This document shows, in pieces, positions 20,062-32,800 of a DNA stretch of 64,000 nt. The notes beneath the pieces were generated by a model, which saw nothing but the letters and a program-made list of their open reading frames with translations, did not search any database and was not told where the DNA came from. Source of the stretch: Hsuehochloa calcarea. Taxonomy: Eukaryota; Streptophyta; Magnoliopsida; Poales; Poaceae. Position 1 is the first letter of the stretch. The number at the start of each line of letters is the position of its first letter. Location: assembly GCA_036346395.1 (NCBI GenBank), contig CM070606.1:16726915-16790914 (forward strand), given 5' to 3'. The position numbers and the translations under genes are program-made.

Positions 20062-22755
20062 TCAAAACATCCATGCCTCGGTACTGGGATTTGAGATAAA
20101 AGATCTAGGAGTCCAGTACTGAGATGCACGATGCCTGGGAATAGCAGAAGAAGCAGCAGAAAAATGATCAGGAACAAGATCATAAGAATGCACACGAGAA
20201 CCACCTGGACCTCTCCAAAACGATCTACCAAAAGATCGATACTCCCCCTGTCTAGGTGCTACCCGTGGTCTCTCCTCACGATATCCTAATCCAAAATGCT
20301 GCCTGGACCCACCAAAACAGTCAACAAAGTTCTCTACAACCCTAGGCCTATATGTGGTACGATGAATAGGCTGCCTGACTCTAGAGACTACAGCTGGTGA
20401 AAAGACTCCACTAATGGATCTCAAAGTGCTCATTCTCTCTTTACTCTCAATCTTTGCTCTCCGGAAGCAAAACTCAACAGTGTGGCCCTCTTTTTTTGCA
20501 GAAAGTGCAATGGTACTTGACCTTTTGAGGGGTCTGTACAGGTAAAACAGAAGCACCTTTCTTGCTAGAAAGAGTTTGAGCAGACCCTGGAGATTTAAAA
20601 GCAACCTTTGAAGTCTTAGGAGGTTCTTGCTCAAACAGACCACTTTTCACAACTCTATCAATCTTTGGTGGGTGATTCTTGGAATGCTCTAGGGAATAAA
20701 AACCTAGGCCACTGTTTTTCACACTCACCTTGGATTGGTCGAGAATCAAGTTGAGTTTCTTTTTCCCACTAGAAAACTTCTCAAGAGTCATTTTGAGGTA
20801 ATCATTCTCTTTTGCCAAAACTCCACAATTAGAGCACTTTGTAGAATTGATTGCCTCAACATGTTTGCTCTTAAGAAGGGCCACTCCACTTTGAAAGGCT
20901 CACAAGACACACAATAGGACTCCCCAATCCTATTCAACTGCTCCTTAAATTTGACTCTAAAAGCCTCTTGTATCTTACCAACAATAGTTTCAACTTCAGC
21001 ATGCAACATACAGGAGGAAGAATCAATGACTTTCTTGGAAGCAGTAAGAGACATGGATTTTTCAATTTTAGCTTTCTCTTCAAGAGTCTTGTTTAAAGCT
21101 TCAATCTCTATTGTAAGCTTAGGACAATTTTCACAAGATGCAGCTCTAGAGTAAACAACCATTTCGGTCATCTCTTGCATTTTAATCCTATTGTTGTTAC
21201 AATGAGAGCAAGTGTGACTAGCATCAAATTTTTACAATTCTTTCAAAGAGCTATCCAGTTTTAATTCTAGCAAAGCACAATTTGAGCAAGTTAAAGGAAT
21301 AGCATCTGAAGCAGTCACATCAAGCGGAATGGCATCCATGCAAACAGAACTAGACTTGAGAGATTCTAGTTCAAGAAGAGCATCTTTCAATTGATTTTCA
21401 ACAGAGGAATGAGCATTATTTAAGCTTGACAATTCATTAAGCAAGCTAGAGCATGAATCACAAAAATCATCAGGATTAATGGATTTGAGCCTAACAACTT
21501 CTAGGTTCAAATTATCAATCATAGTATCATGTTTCTTAATCAATTTAGCTTGCTTATCCAGTTTTTGTTTAGCAAGCACCAAAGCCCTTTTCATGTCAGG
21601 AAGTGAAGGGCATACCTCATCGGGATCACTAAAAGGATCCTCGTTGTTGGAGGAGTCGCTGTCGTGGCTGTTCTTAGCTATGAAACACATGCCCGTGAAA
21701 TCACGAGCCTTCTTCTTGCCACGGGAGTCACACTTGTCGTCCTCCACCTCCGAGTCCACATAGCTCATGCTCACATCCTCTAGAGCTTCAAGGACCCGGC
21801 TGACAAACTTGCGATAGTTTGTCTTCTTGGGTTTAGCATCCCTCGTGCGAGGATGCCTTTGTGACTCCTTCTCCTCCTTGCCCTTCAGCTTGGGGCACCT
21901 AGAGCGAATGTGGTTCGGCTCACCACATTCAAAGCATGTGATAGGTCCACCTCTCCTCCTACTCCTCACATTGTTGTAAGCTCTCGTGAATTTTGTGGAT
22001 AGGAGGGCTAAATCATCTTCAGGTAGTCTCTCAAGTTGCTCATCGCTCAAAGAATGCAAAGCAGACAAAGAAAAACTAGATGAGCTAATATCAAAAGAAT
22101 CAGAATATCTACCCTTAGATTGGTCGACCACTAAAGCCATCGACTCTGTCGTGGGGAGACGCGAGATAAAGTCAATCTCGTGCGTCTTCAACCTCGAGTA
22201 AAGCTTATCCATGGTAAGCTCACTCATGACAGTGTTGTCATTGATGGCAGTGATCTTCATCCCCCAGACCTTCACATCAAGTGCACCCAAAAGCTGGCGT
22301 GCATTTTCAGACTCAGTGAAAATAAGATCAACAGCGCGGAGATCATGAAGAATCTTGGAAAATCTTCCCCACAGCTCGTCTAAAGACTCACCAGGCCTTT
22401 GCTCGATCATATAGTATGCTTTCTTCAGCTGGTTCTGTCTCACTTCCTTGATCGCAGTGGACCCCTTGTGATAATCATAAAGAGTCCGCTAGATCTCATG
22501 AGTAGACCGCAAATGAGCGACACGCTCAAACTCCGATCGACTAAAGCCTTGGATCAAAAAATTTTGAGCCTTGCTGTTGTTCTCCACATCTGGAGTGATC
22601 AAATTGTCATCGGCTGGCACGACATAAGGGTTTTTCACCTTAAGCCAAATTGCGTGCCCTTGAGCCTCGATGTAGGCCTGCATTCGGGCCTTCCAATAAG
22701 CAAAATCAACTCCATCAAAAACATGTGGCCTGATTGAATATCTGTCAGTCGTCAT
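20062..22755 (-). pseudogene. gag: Element D gag, Sirevirus type with coiled coils and CxxC modules
   Basis: Start at 22755 (MTTDRYSIRPHVFDGVDFAYW), 42 bases after the primer site. The N-terminal part is the UBN2-like Gag core (WLKVKNPYVV, KKAYYMIEQRPGESLDELW, LKTHEIDFISR). A CCHC knuckle CFECGEPNHIRSRC lies at about 21945-21905. Then comes a long heptad-rich region with repeated C-x-x-C modules followed by leucine-rich helices (CDSC, CSNC, CSHC, CENC, CSNC between 21460 and 20810), and a second Cys/His cluster near 20490. In-frame stops sit at 22489-22491 (Trp to TAG) and at 21232, and the frame breaks near 20895 and 20490. Intact, it would be about 900 residues, as expected for Sirevirus Gag. 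Non-functional as it stands. Confidence 0.85.
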
Positions 22756-22796
22756 GGCTCCAAAGACCGGTTGAGATCTATGAGAAGAGCTAACCG

Positions 22797-22808
22797 GCTC
22801 TGATACCA
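22797..22808 (-). promoter_or_regulatory. Element D primer binding site (tRNA-Met)
   Basis: Minus strand TGGTATCAGAGC, followed by CGGTTAGC; two bases from the LTR. Confidence 0.93.
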
Positions 22809-22810
22809 CT

Positions 22811-24756
22811 TGTAGGACCGTAAAGGCGACTAGGGGGGTGAATAGGTGCTTTCTTAAATTTCTCGCCTGAATCAAATTCAACACGAACTTTACTCCTTTA
22901 GCTATGAAAGATAAGAAGATCAGTAAGCGCACAGAGGAAGCCTTGTGCTGAATTCGATAACCCCCTTAACCACAAGACACAAATGTGGAGAAATGATCTC
23001 ACCGGTGCAGTGCAGGCCTTGGCGGTCGGCCACCGGCATGAGATCAGCGGTCGGACCGACGGTTGACGAGCGGTCGGACCGGCTACTAACTGGCGGTCGG
23101 ACCGTTGGAAATCGGTTCGACCTGCCACTACCGGGCGGTCTGAAAGACGGGCGGTCGGACCGTCGTTGCAAAATCGGTCAGACTGATTTAGTCCAGAACC
23201 GAAATGCCAAGCCCAAATCCAAAACAAAATTTGGTCCAACTTTTGATTCAACCAAAGAAACTTGACCAAATTTGGAGCACACCTGCCTAAGGATATTAGA
23301 GACCTATTTCTAGCGACGATCCTTCAGATCCACTTCGTAGAATCGATCTCTCAAGGTTTTACCAAAGAAGTGCACAAACCCTAGAAATATGAAAATCTTT
23401 GATTCAAGACTTGTTTGTGGGGGTTGAAGATCTAGATGATTCTAGGAGTATTCCCACACACCAAAGCAAGACAAAATAGGTCAAGGGACTAAGCATAAAC
23501 TCTTGAATCAAGGAAGCACCAAAATCATCCAAAAGAGAGAAGAACACAAAGGAGACAAAATATCTCTCAAGCAAGCATCACAAGATTGATTGATCTCACA
23601 ACATGCTTACAAAGCCACTCCAACAAGGAGGACAAGAGCTCACACAAGGAGCACACACAATCTCTCCAAACCCTAGCTTCTCCTCTCCTCTCCTCCAAAC
23701 CCTAACCCTAGAAAAAGGAAGAGGGGACCAAATGAGTGCTTCCAAAGGGTTTTACATCTCCCCCCTTTCTATTTATAGGAGAGGCTTAGGGTTTCACTTT
23801 TGGGACCCACTCACACATGGGACCCACACACACACATCTGTTGAAGCAATCGCCTGCTTCACCACGTGTAGGTTGATCAGCGGCTCTCATTACGTCGCCA
23901 AGTCTCTCCCGTCCGAATCCCATCGGAACCTCCTAGAGACTTGCACCGACTTCCGCACCGCCTGATCCAACCAGCTGTACCGAACTACCCGTTCGACCCA
24001 TCTTGCCCATTATGCACCATGCTTGAGTCACACGGCCTCACCCGGCATCCATGATCGTTCTGGACCTCAGCTCTCCAAGCGTAGTCCCGATCCACCTTAC
24101 CGTTGACGTCGTTGACCTGCAAGCCACCTGCACAGCGATAGACAAACAAACCGACTTCGGGAACAAGTTCTTCACAACTTGACCCACGTTAGTTCCGCAA
24201 TGCAATATGCAAAAATAAAGCATTGACATCCATACAATAACCACAATCACAACACATCAATGCCAAGAAGGCTCACCTTCAAGTGATCGGCAGTCTGACC
24301 GCCCCACACAGCCGGTCCGACCGATATCAGGCCGGTCCGACCGATTTCAGGCCGGTCCGACCGATTCCACAACGGCGGTCGGACCGCCCGAAAGGACTTA
24401 GCAAAAATTCCAACTTGAAAATCTGAAACCTTCTGGAATTTTCAACTCAATAGAACTTTTGACTGGGAGCTCCAAAAATGATGCGACCACATCCAGGAGA
24501 CTCCCCTCACCTGCCTACACATCCTATTTTTGGATCAGCTCCAAAAACCATTTTTAGCCAATACCGGTCGGACCGGCCACCACGGCCGGTCGGACCTCTT
24601 CCACGGGCGGTCTGACCGCCCGAGCCACCGGTCAGACCGCCTGTGGTCTGACAGCCTTGAAGCAAAACCAAAAACGCGAGATTTTACAAACCAACAAAGC
24701 CATTGCCAATTGACTCATCATCCTAAGATCGTGCACATATCCTCACGATATCCACA
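22811..24756 (-). repeat. Element D 5' LTR
   Basis: 1946 bp from TGTAGGACCG to CGATATCCACA on the plus strand. It holds palindrome clusters at about 23020-23190 and 24285-24655. Frames read on the plus strand here are shadows that only by chance run into the E integrase. Confidence 0.93.
23769..23778 (-). promoter_or_regulatory. TATA box of element D 5' LTR
   Basis: Minus-strand CTATAAATAG followed by AAAGGGGGG, a consensus plant TATA box in the middle of the LTR. The same sequence stands in the 3' LTR at 17704-17713. Confidence 0.75.
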
Positions 24757-24761
24757 TCTTG

Positions 24762-25306
24762 TCATAGTCTATGATTTTTCTAGATACACTTGGGTGTTCT
24801 TTCTTGCTTGGAAGGATGAAGCTTTCGTGTTTTATCATGATCTGGTTCTTCGTTTGGCTTCTGAACTTCCGGGTGCCTTGAGAGCGATCCGAAGTGACAA
24901 TGGCACGGAGTTCAAGAATACCTCATTTGCTTCTTTTTGTGCTGAGCGTGGTATTGAGCATCAGTTCTTGTCTCCACATGTTCCTCAACAAAATGACGTT
25001 GTGGAAAGGAGGAACAGGACCCTGGTCGAGATGGTTAGGACGATGCTAGATGAGTATAGCACACCGAGAAGATTTTGGGCCGAAGCTGTTGCTACTGCTT
25101 GCCATATTGCTAATCGTGTCTTTGTGAGACATTCTTTGGGCAAGACTGCTTATGAGCTTCGATTTGGTAGAAAACCCTCTGTCTCGCACTTTCGAGTTTT
25201 TGGATCCAAGTGTTTTATTCTCAAGACAGGTAACCTAGATAAATTTGAGTCTAGAACTTTTGATGGTTTATTTCTGGGTTATCCTGCACATTCGAGGGGT
25301 TTTTGA
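24762..25306 (+). pseudogene. pol: Element E integrase core
   Basis: Continues the fragment at 16598-16642. It shows VYDFSRYTWVFFL (first catalytic Asp region), AIRSDNGTEF (second Asp), SPHVPQQNDVVERRNRT (catalytic Glu), then FWAEAVATACHIANRV and the GKTAYELRFGRKPSVSHFRVFG segment typical of Copia integrases, and FLGYPAHSRGF. A TGA at 25304-25306 ends it where relatives have Arg (CGA to TGA). The same frame stays open afterwards into the linker, so a single transition separates it from the RT part. Confidence 0.88.
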
Positions 25307-26541
25307 GTTTTTAATGCTGAAACTAATCTTGTTCAGGAGACATGTAATGTCACTTTTGATGAGACTAGCCCTGGAGCTAAATCAGATATTTCAGGTGATA
25401 CACAGGTGACAGAGAGCATATTCATAGAGGAAGATGATGCAGGATTTGATGTTCTTCCACCTGCTGCTGCTGACGCTCCTATTCCAGCACAAGAACCTGC
25501 TGTGACTACTTCGCCTTCAGATGAGGCTCCTACTGCATCTTCATCATCAGCAGTACCTACGGAGGTTGAAGATAGGCTTTCCTCTCCGGGTGCACCACTT
25601 CACATTCAAAGGCAGCACCCTCCGGATCAGATAATTGGTAATCTCCATGAGCAAGTCACTTGCTCCAGGTATCATGATCCAAATCTCTATTCTCACTCTG
25701 CATTTGTTGCTTCTTTTGAACCCTGCGATATATCACATGCTTTATCGGATTCTAACTGGGTTAATGCCATGTATGAGGAGTTAAAAAATTTTGAGAGGAA
25801 TAAAGTTTGGAACTTGGTAGAACCTCCTAGTGGCCATAATGTTATAGGAACCCGCTGGGTTTTTAAAAATAAACAAAATGAGGATGGTTCTGTAATTAGA
25901 AACAAGGCTAGGTTGGTAGCTCAGAGCTTTAGCCAAGATGGGGGTTGGATTTTGATGAGACATTTGCTCCTGTTGCTAGACTAGAAGCCATTCATATTCT
26001 GCTTGCATTTGCTGCATCTAAGGGCTTTAGATTATATCAGATAGATGTTAAAAGTGCCTTTTTAAATGGTTTCATTGAGGAGGAAGTTTATGTTAGGCAA
26101 CCCCCGGACTTTGAGAATCCCAATTACCCAAATCATGTGTTCAAGCTATCCAAAGTCTTGTATGGTCTTAAGCAAGCCCCTAGAGTCTGGTATGGTAGAC
26201 TTAAGACCTTCCTGCTTAAGAATGACTTTGAGATGGGTAAGGTAGACAAAACTTTGTTCATTCTTAGGCGTAGTAATGACTTCTTGCTTGCTCAAATTTA
26301 CGTTGATGATATTATCTTTGGTGATTCTTCTAATGCTCTTGTTTCCAGCTTTTCTGAGACTATGTCCAGGGAATTTGAGATGACTCTGATGGGAGAGCTT
26401 AATTACTTTTTGGGGCTTCAAATTAAGCAATGCAAGGAAGGGATCTTCATCCATCAGACGAAGTACACTAAGTACTTGCTCAAACGTTTCGAAATGGGTG
26501 ACTGCTCCCATGGCAACTTCGACTGTTTTGGATCCAGATGA
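25307..26541 (+). pseudogene. pol: Element E integrase-RT linker and reverse transcriptase
   Basis: 25307-25700 is an acidic, Pro/Ala/Ser-rich linker. RT begins with NWVNAMYEELKNFERNKVW (about 25757) and VIGTRWVFKNK. The frame shifts near 25935 in a run of five G, then continues LDFDETFAPVARLEAIHILL, QIDVKSAFLNGFIEEEVYV, LYGLKQAPRVWY. The catalytic box IYVDDIIFG lies at about 26297-26323, followed by ELNYFLGLQIKQCKEGIF. A second frame break lies near 26485-26500. The wording is of the Opie/Sirevirus type. Inactive because of the breaks. Confidence 0.88.
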
Positions 26542-26921
26542 GGAAGGAGAAGCTGTGGATCAACGCGAGTACCGCTGCATGATCGGTTCCCTTCTGTACC
26601 TGACGGCCTCGAGACCGGACATCCACTTCACGGTCTGCCTTTGTGCGAGGTTTCATGCGTCTCCGAGGACTTCCCATCGCCAAGCCATTAAGCACATATT
26701 CAGGTATTTACACTCAACCCTTCCGTATAGCATTTGGTATTCCTGTTCGTCATCATTGTCCATTCGGAGGTTTTCTGATTCTGATTTTGCGGGCTGTCGG
26801 CTAGATAGGAAGAGTACCTCAGGCACTTGTCACTTCCTATGCACTTCTCTTGTATCTTGGTCTTCCAGAAAGCAGTCCTCTGTTGCACAATCCACTAATG
26901 AAGCTGAATATGTAGCTGCCG
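26498..26921 (+). pseudogene. pol: Element E RNase H, part 1 (left of F)
   Basis: Reads MATSTVLDPDEEGEAVDQRE, then YRCMIGSLLYLTASRPDIHF, FRYLHST, the RNase H Asp region FSDSDFAGC, DRKSTSGTCHFLCTSLVSW and QSTNEAEYVAA. The sequence is cut at TGCCG (26917-26921) by element F and resumes at 56943. Confidence 0.88.
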
Positions 26922-29341
26922 TGTAACACCCTGACTATTCGGAAGCCAAGATGTCACGCAAAACTATCAAACTACTAAGAATAGCATTAAAGCTGGATTA
27001 TACAGATTCAATCAACAATAATTTCTAAAGAATGACCATAAACGATCACCAGATTCATGGAAAAGAATGGATAAACAGATATAATACCACGAACAGTCAA
27101 GCAATACCAAAGTTGGATTATTACAAATCTGGAAATTTATTTAACAAGTTGGCTTGACTGAAAGGTAATAATAATTATTATGATTGGATAAAAGTGAAGT
27201 GCAGTGTGCCGAACTACCCCACCAAATCACCTTGTCTTCTCCTCAATTACCTAATTAAAACATACAAAGCAAGGGTGAGTCGAAGACTCAGCAAGTACAT
27301 ACAAGAATAATCAAACATAGAGTGGACAACACAATCCAGTTGAATTACGAACAAATCTTGGAACACATATATGATTGAATGGAATGAATACATGAATGGA
27401 TGGAATGAAAGAATGCATTGAAGGAATGGACTAATCACAGCTTATACCGGTATAGCGAGTGATACACCGTCGGTGTTCACTTAAGCCCGTGCCATGAAAA
27501 ATGCAGTACGGGACCCAATCACCGTATGAAGAACGTTTCATACGGTGTCCAAGTTGCCACATTGGAATGGTGGTCAACACTACCCACATTGGAATGGTGG
27601 GTTTTCAAATGCCCATCTTTGGATTTGATGGGTCTTTCAAATGCCCATACTGGAATTGATGGGACTTACCAAAAGAATCCACTCCCGTGGTCATAATGAA
27701 TTTTATGAATGAATATGATGATTTCTCATGGTATGAATCAATAACACGCATTAGTGGAAAAGACACATGGCATTCAACAACATGTGTAAACAAGTATGAG
27801 TATGCATTCCCACACAACATAATATATCAAGGATGCCACACAAGTTAGTTGCATGTAATGGAATGCAACAACTGAAATGAATGTTAATTCTTTAATCAGA
27901 AGAATCATCTTCTTGAAATGAAATAAACATCAGGATGGATAGAAAAAGGCATTCACAATTTATCCCAACATCAAGCAAACAATTGGAAACATCACCAAAC
28001 AGCATAGGGTACTTGCCTTCCGCGATGTGACGTAATAGGAGGACACGAAGATGCCCCTCCACTCACCGCCTCACCGCCTACACAAATATATAATCGAAAT
28101 AAGAATAACAAGGTATGACATTGCTACAAGAGCCCTTCCATCCCCTCTATCCCTCCCACCCAAACAACGGGATCAATTTTTACCAAGTTTACCCAACAGC
28201 CCGATTACTGCTAAACTGGCAGCGATACTAGAAAAATCACCATTAATTATCTGTAACTCCAAAAGACCTGAAACCAGTGCTCACTGAATCTTAACAGATC
28301 AGGCTACAAAACATTAGTTGGCGGAATCCCCTGATTCGGCCAAAACAGAGGGCTAATTAACAGCTAAACACAACCCATCTACGTCTGTCTAGAATACAGA
28401 TCAGAGATAAAGAAAATGGCGTAACTTTCAACCTATTGATCCAATGAGAATGATTCTTATCATATTAGAAAGATAATTTTAAGGTCTAAAATAACATAGT
28501 TGGGTGAAGGTTCTGATTCGGCCCCTAATTTTAACAAAACTGAGGGACAAACCTACTGACCTCAGTTTTCAGACAGACCGGACAGTTCGTAATCAAAAAT
28601 TCATATCTCCCAAACAACAGATCGGATTTTCCTGATCTCGGTGCCAAAAGAAAGCTAACATTCCCAGGAATAAAACTCTAGAAGGGAAAAACCCCAGATT
28701 CGGCCTCTACAGTAGTCTAAATAATAGATGAAAACACTAATAATTATCTGCCCAAAATTCAGAACAGTGGTAAAGAAAATATCATAACTTTCATTATACA
28801 GATCCAATGGAGATGATCTTTATCAACGTTGAAAGATAATTTAAAGGGCTACAATAACTAATTTGGGTGGAGGTTCTGAAAATACCTCTAACTAAATCAA
28901 AACCTAGGATCAAGCCGACAGATCTTTCTCGTCAGACAGACAAAACAGCGCGCACTAAAAAAATCATATCTCCTAAACCGTAAGGCCGAATCACGTGATC
29001 TCGGTGGCTATGGAAAGCTAAGAATAATACCTACAACTTTATAAGAGATGGAGAGGACTGAAAACGAACGCATCTTACACAAAAGCGACGTACAAGGCGC
29101 TGCACAGCAAGGGGGAAGGGGGGCGGCGGCTCCAAAGGGTGGGAGGGGGAGAGAAATGTGGAGTTTAGGGTTTGGGGGGTGGGAACCCCCTCTTATGGCC
29201 AGCCACCACATGGGCCCCTCTGGGCCGTGGCCCAGCCCAGTTGCCGTGAAATCACGAAAACCCCGGTGAAAAGTGATTCTGGTTTTTCGATTAGCTCCTC
29301 TTCCAAACTTTTTCTAATAAGCGAATCACCTTGGTATTACA
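26922..29341 (-). repeat. Element F 3' LTR
   Basis: 2420 bp, partner of 54513-56942. 27545-27663 contains short repeats (see separate entry). Small open frames on either strand are not conserved in meaning. Confidence 0.92.
27545..27663. repeat. Short repeats and hairpin-like words in F 3' LTR
   Basis: The word CACATTGGAATGGTGG occurs twice (about 27557 and 27587), and CAAATGCCCAT...GATGGG occurs twice (about 27605 and 27637). Each pairs C-rich and G-rich ends (CCCAC...GTGGG, GCCCAT...ATGGGC). The partner LTR has the same array at 55142-55253. Confidence 0.75.
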
Positions 29342-29835
29342 TTCTACCCCCCTTAACGGAATTCGACCTCGAATTCTAACCGGCAACTAATACCAGAACG
29401 AATTTCCAAGGAGTTGAATTCAACGGATTTAACATGTACCAGAAACAAACGGTTGCGATATCGCTCGCGCATGCGAGACTCTATCTCCCAAGTAGCCTCT
29501 CTCTCGGAATAGAGAAACCACAAAGCAAAGATGTGAAGCGACGTCTGACCTAACAATCAACTTGAACTTTCTAGGTACACTCATCAGAAGAGGATCGAAG
29601 GTAAGACCTTACTCGATGGTCAACGTGTTTAACTTAAACTCAAACTTTGAATGGTCCTGCTGCTCTCTCAGCACCCGCACGCACCTTACGTTGCGTACTT
29701 CGCGTATGTACCCGTGACGGTCAAAGCGATAAGCCAGCTTCCTAATTTCTTCTACTGCCGGAAATGAAGAGAATCCAACTGAAAAATAGAGAGTTCTCAT
29801 CGCAACCACGCAATGTTAACTCTTCACCAAAAAGG
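29342..29835 (-). pseudogene. pol: Element F polypurine tract and chromodomain-like end of pol
   Basis: The polypurine tract is at 29342-29355 (minus AAGGGGGGTAGAA). Just upstream in element sense, a 67-codon frame (29556-29353) holds SEREATWEIESRMRERY, the second half of the chromodomain found at the integrase C-terminus of Tekay-type chromoviruses. Compare SEDEATWEREDRLRADYP in element G. 29809-29609 is open but not recognisable. The rest of pol is absent, so this is the only trace of the coding ancestor of F. AAAGG at 29831-29835 is the left target duplication of G. Confidence 0.7.
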
Positions 29836-32800
29836 TGTGAGACCCCGGTTTATCCGGCTTGTAATGCTTAACCATCCACTTGGTCCTAGCATCACAAAAC
29901 AGATAATCCGAGACTCGAGACATGTATACTTCCCAGAAATGCAGTATACACACCTCTTTACAAAGTTCATGCATCAATTCCATTCATTCACATAGAACCG
30001 AAACATAAACACAATCCAGAGGATAACATAAATAAAGGATAGTCATTACAAAAGAGAGGCCGACCGGCCAAACGACATATACATAAAGAAGTTTAACAGC
30101 GGAAGCAAAAGTGCCATAAGATGGCCATAAACCAAAAGAGCCAATCAGTGTGCCTTTAACCCACAAGGCAACCGACCGGACCGCCAAGCTAGTCGTCAAA
30201 TCCACAAAGACTGACTCACAAAAGTGAGGCCCTTGGGGCTCACCTTCCTCCCCAAACAAAAGCGTAGGCAAAGGCGGTGAGTACTTTGAATGTACTGCAA
30301 GACTTACATGTGGAATAACAAACACAGTATATCTATAATACATGCAAGCTCATTGAAGTGGAGGCTATATGTTTCATTTTAGCATAAAGCAAGTTTCCAT
30401 TTGCAATAATGTAATACATTTAAAAGCAAGTTGGTAAATCTGTTTTTAATGTTCAAATAATCGTAAATGACAACAATATAACAGTAGGTAGAGAACAACA
30501 ACAATCCTGGAAGTGACTAAACCATTAGTCACCACAACAATAGCATGAATTACCCATTCATACCAACCATGTCAAAATTTTAATTTAAAAGGTTGTAGTC
30601 TAGTTCTTGCACGACCTTACCAAGCATGTCCATAACCTAGGACGAGGCTATTCGAATAGTTTTATACCCTGCAGGGGTGTACCAATGTACCCACACGCCA
30701 GACCGCCTTTTTGCCACTAGATTAGCATACTTCCTTTGGTATGCCGGCACAGCTAAGTCCTACGAGACATTTCCAATATTGTGCATTAACTACGAGCCGC
30801 CCGTATGGATAGAAACCCATACGTTGTGTCGGAGTCATTGTAAAGCCTCGGTCAACTACCCGTCGCAGGTAAAGCCTTGGACAACTACAATGCTCCTCGA
30901 GGTGGAGAGCCTACCCGGAATCTCCACCACCGCACACCCAACACAAGAACACATATCCTTTTTCACACAACACACACAACCCCCTCCTGCGACTCGGAGA
31001 TAACACACGCCAAAGTACTAAGTCAAGAGAGGTCCCATATCCCTCTCGCGTGGTTAGTACGCATAAGCGCTTGGCTTAGTGGCACAAGTAACTCGGTCCT
31101 TGAGGACCTGGGCACCATTCCATTCACACCAACAGATCACACCAACATACCATTGTGCCCAAGTCTAAAACAATTTTATTTTCAGTTTTTTTTGACTTTA
31201 CAAAGTGACAAAGCACAAAGTGCTGGACATAATGGAATAATAAATGATAGTGTGATCAAGATCATCGACTAAAATCGATGATCGCCCATTACTACCGAAA
31301 CTAAGCATTTCTAAGCAAACTCAATTCGTATTCTACTAAATGACAAGAACTCATCCATCGAGCTCAAATCATAGCAAATAACCTAGGCTCAAGGTGGTAA
31401 AGGATAAACAAGTCCTACAGATTATGCAACTATATGATACTAACCATAATTTAACAACAACATAGCAATACATACATACTAGTTGGAAATCAATATATTA
31501 GACTTGAAAAATAATAGGATTAACATGATCAAACTGCTTGCCTGCTTGCTGTGGGTCAAGGTGCTGCTGAGGATCAACAATATTGTCAACGTGCTCTTCG
31601 GATCCTAACGAAAAAGCGAGAACCAAACGATAAGAGCGAATAAAATGCAAAGACCCAACAGTAAACCTTCTCCAAAAATTCTAAAAATTTTACAGTAGCA
31701 AGATAATGATTTATAAAGAATTTAGCAACAAGAACCAATTGATTTGGATTCTTAATGCAAAAGATAAGGCCAAAACAATTTTGCTCAACTTTTATAAATC
31801 AAAAATGCTACTATTCATTAGCAAAATTTTCTGGAGCAATACTGAGTTTGGAAACATTTTTAAATTAAAGTCTAGTTAAAAACATAACCAACAAAATTTG
31901 AATCAACCGAAAAGGATTTGAAATGAATTAGTTATGCATTTTACAAGTTATCACATTTTTCAGTTGATAAATAAATCTCTTCGGGAAAATCAGAATTTAG
32001 AAGTGACGTGGCCGAATCTGGGACGTCGATCTTGGATCCAACGGCCTAAGCCCCGGCGCTTACGCGCGCGCGCGCGAAACCTTAAACGTCAACCGTTGGA
32101 TCTGGATCCAACGGTTCACGTGGCCCAGAGCGTTCGGTTGTCCGAACGTTCACGCGCACGCGAGCCGTGGATCTGGGATCCGGCGGTCCACGTGATCCGG
32201 GGTTCGGTGGTCCGAACGTTCATTCCGACCGCACCGTTGATCTTGGATCCAACGGATCACGCATCGAGGCGCGATGCACTCAAATCTTGGCGCGATCCCG
32301 AGCCGCAGATCTTAGGATCGACGGTCCATAATGACGCACGTTCAAACTCCGTCCTGTTTTCGTCCGGCAAAACAAATGACGGGGAAGAACGGCTTACGCC
32401 GGCGGCTCTGGCCGCGGCGGTGCGAGCAAACGCCTAAAATGGGTCCCAAACTTCATTGCGCACCTAAGGGTACCAATGGCGTTGGCTGAGGTGGTCCAGA
32501 ACGCCGGCAAGCCGGAGAGAACCGAGGTGACCGCAAAGTGACGAAAACGAAAAATGCAAACGGCTCAGCTGCGGTCCACGGGAGCGACTAAAGAGAGGTT
32601 ACCTGAGTCCAAAGAAGGTGCAGAGGAGAGTCGAATCGGCTCGGGTGAAGAAGAGTAGCGGTTTCGGCCGAAACGGGGGCAATCCGAAATTGAGCTGCTC
32701 TCTTCTGTCAAAAGCCAAATTGACAGAGGGTTAATACTCTACGAGATGCCAAGTAATTGAGGAAGCAAAGGCTTTGAGAGAGAATGCCCGGAACACCACT

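Larger units (their letters stand above)
16643..24756 (-). mobile_element. Element D: gag-only Sirevirus-type Copia element
   Basis: LTRs at 16643-18669 and 22811-24756, a primer site at 22797-22808 and a polypurine tract at 18670-18682 give minus orientation. The TCTTG duplication is perfect. The internal 4.1 kb encodes only a long Gag (22755-20062) and a non-coding 3' part; there is no protease, integrase or RT. Size is 8.1 kb. It must use enzymes of a relative, and the element it landed in (E) belongs to the same lineage. The terminal TG of the left LTR has become TA (16643-16644). Confidence 0.9.

Noticed and set aside
24530..24756. Start of an apparent gene upstream of the Copia integrase
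   Set aside because: These codons are D LTR sequence. The true upstream part of integrase is at 16598-16642.
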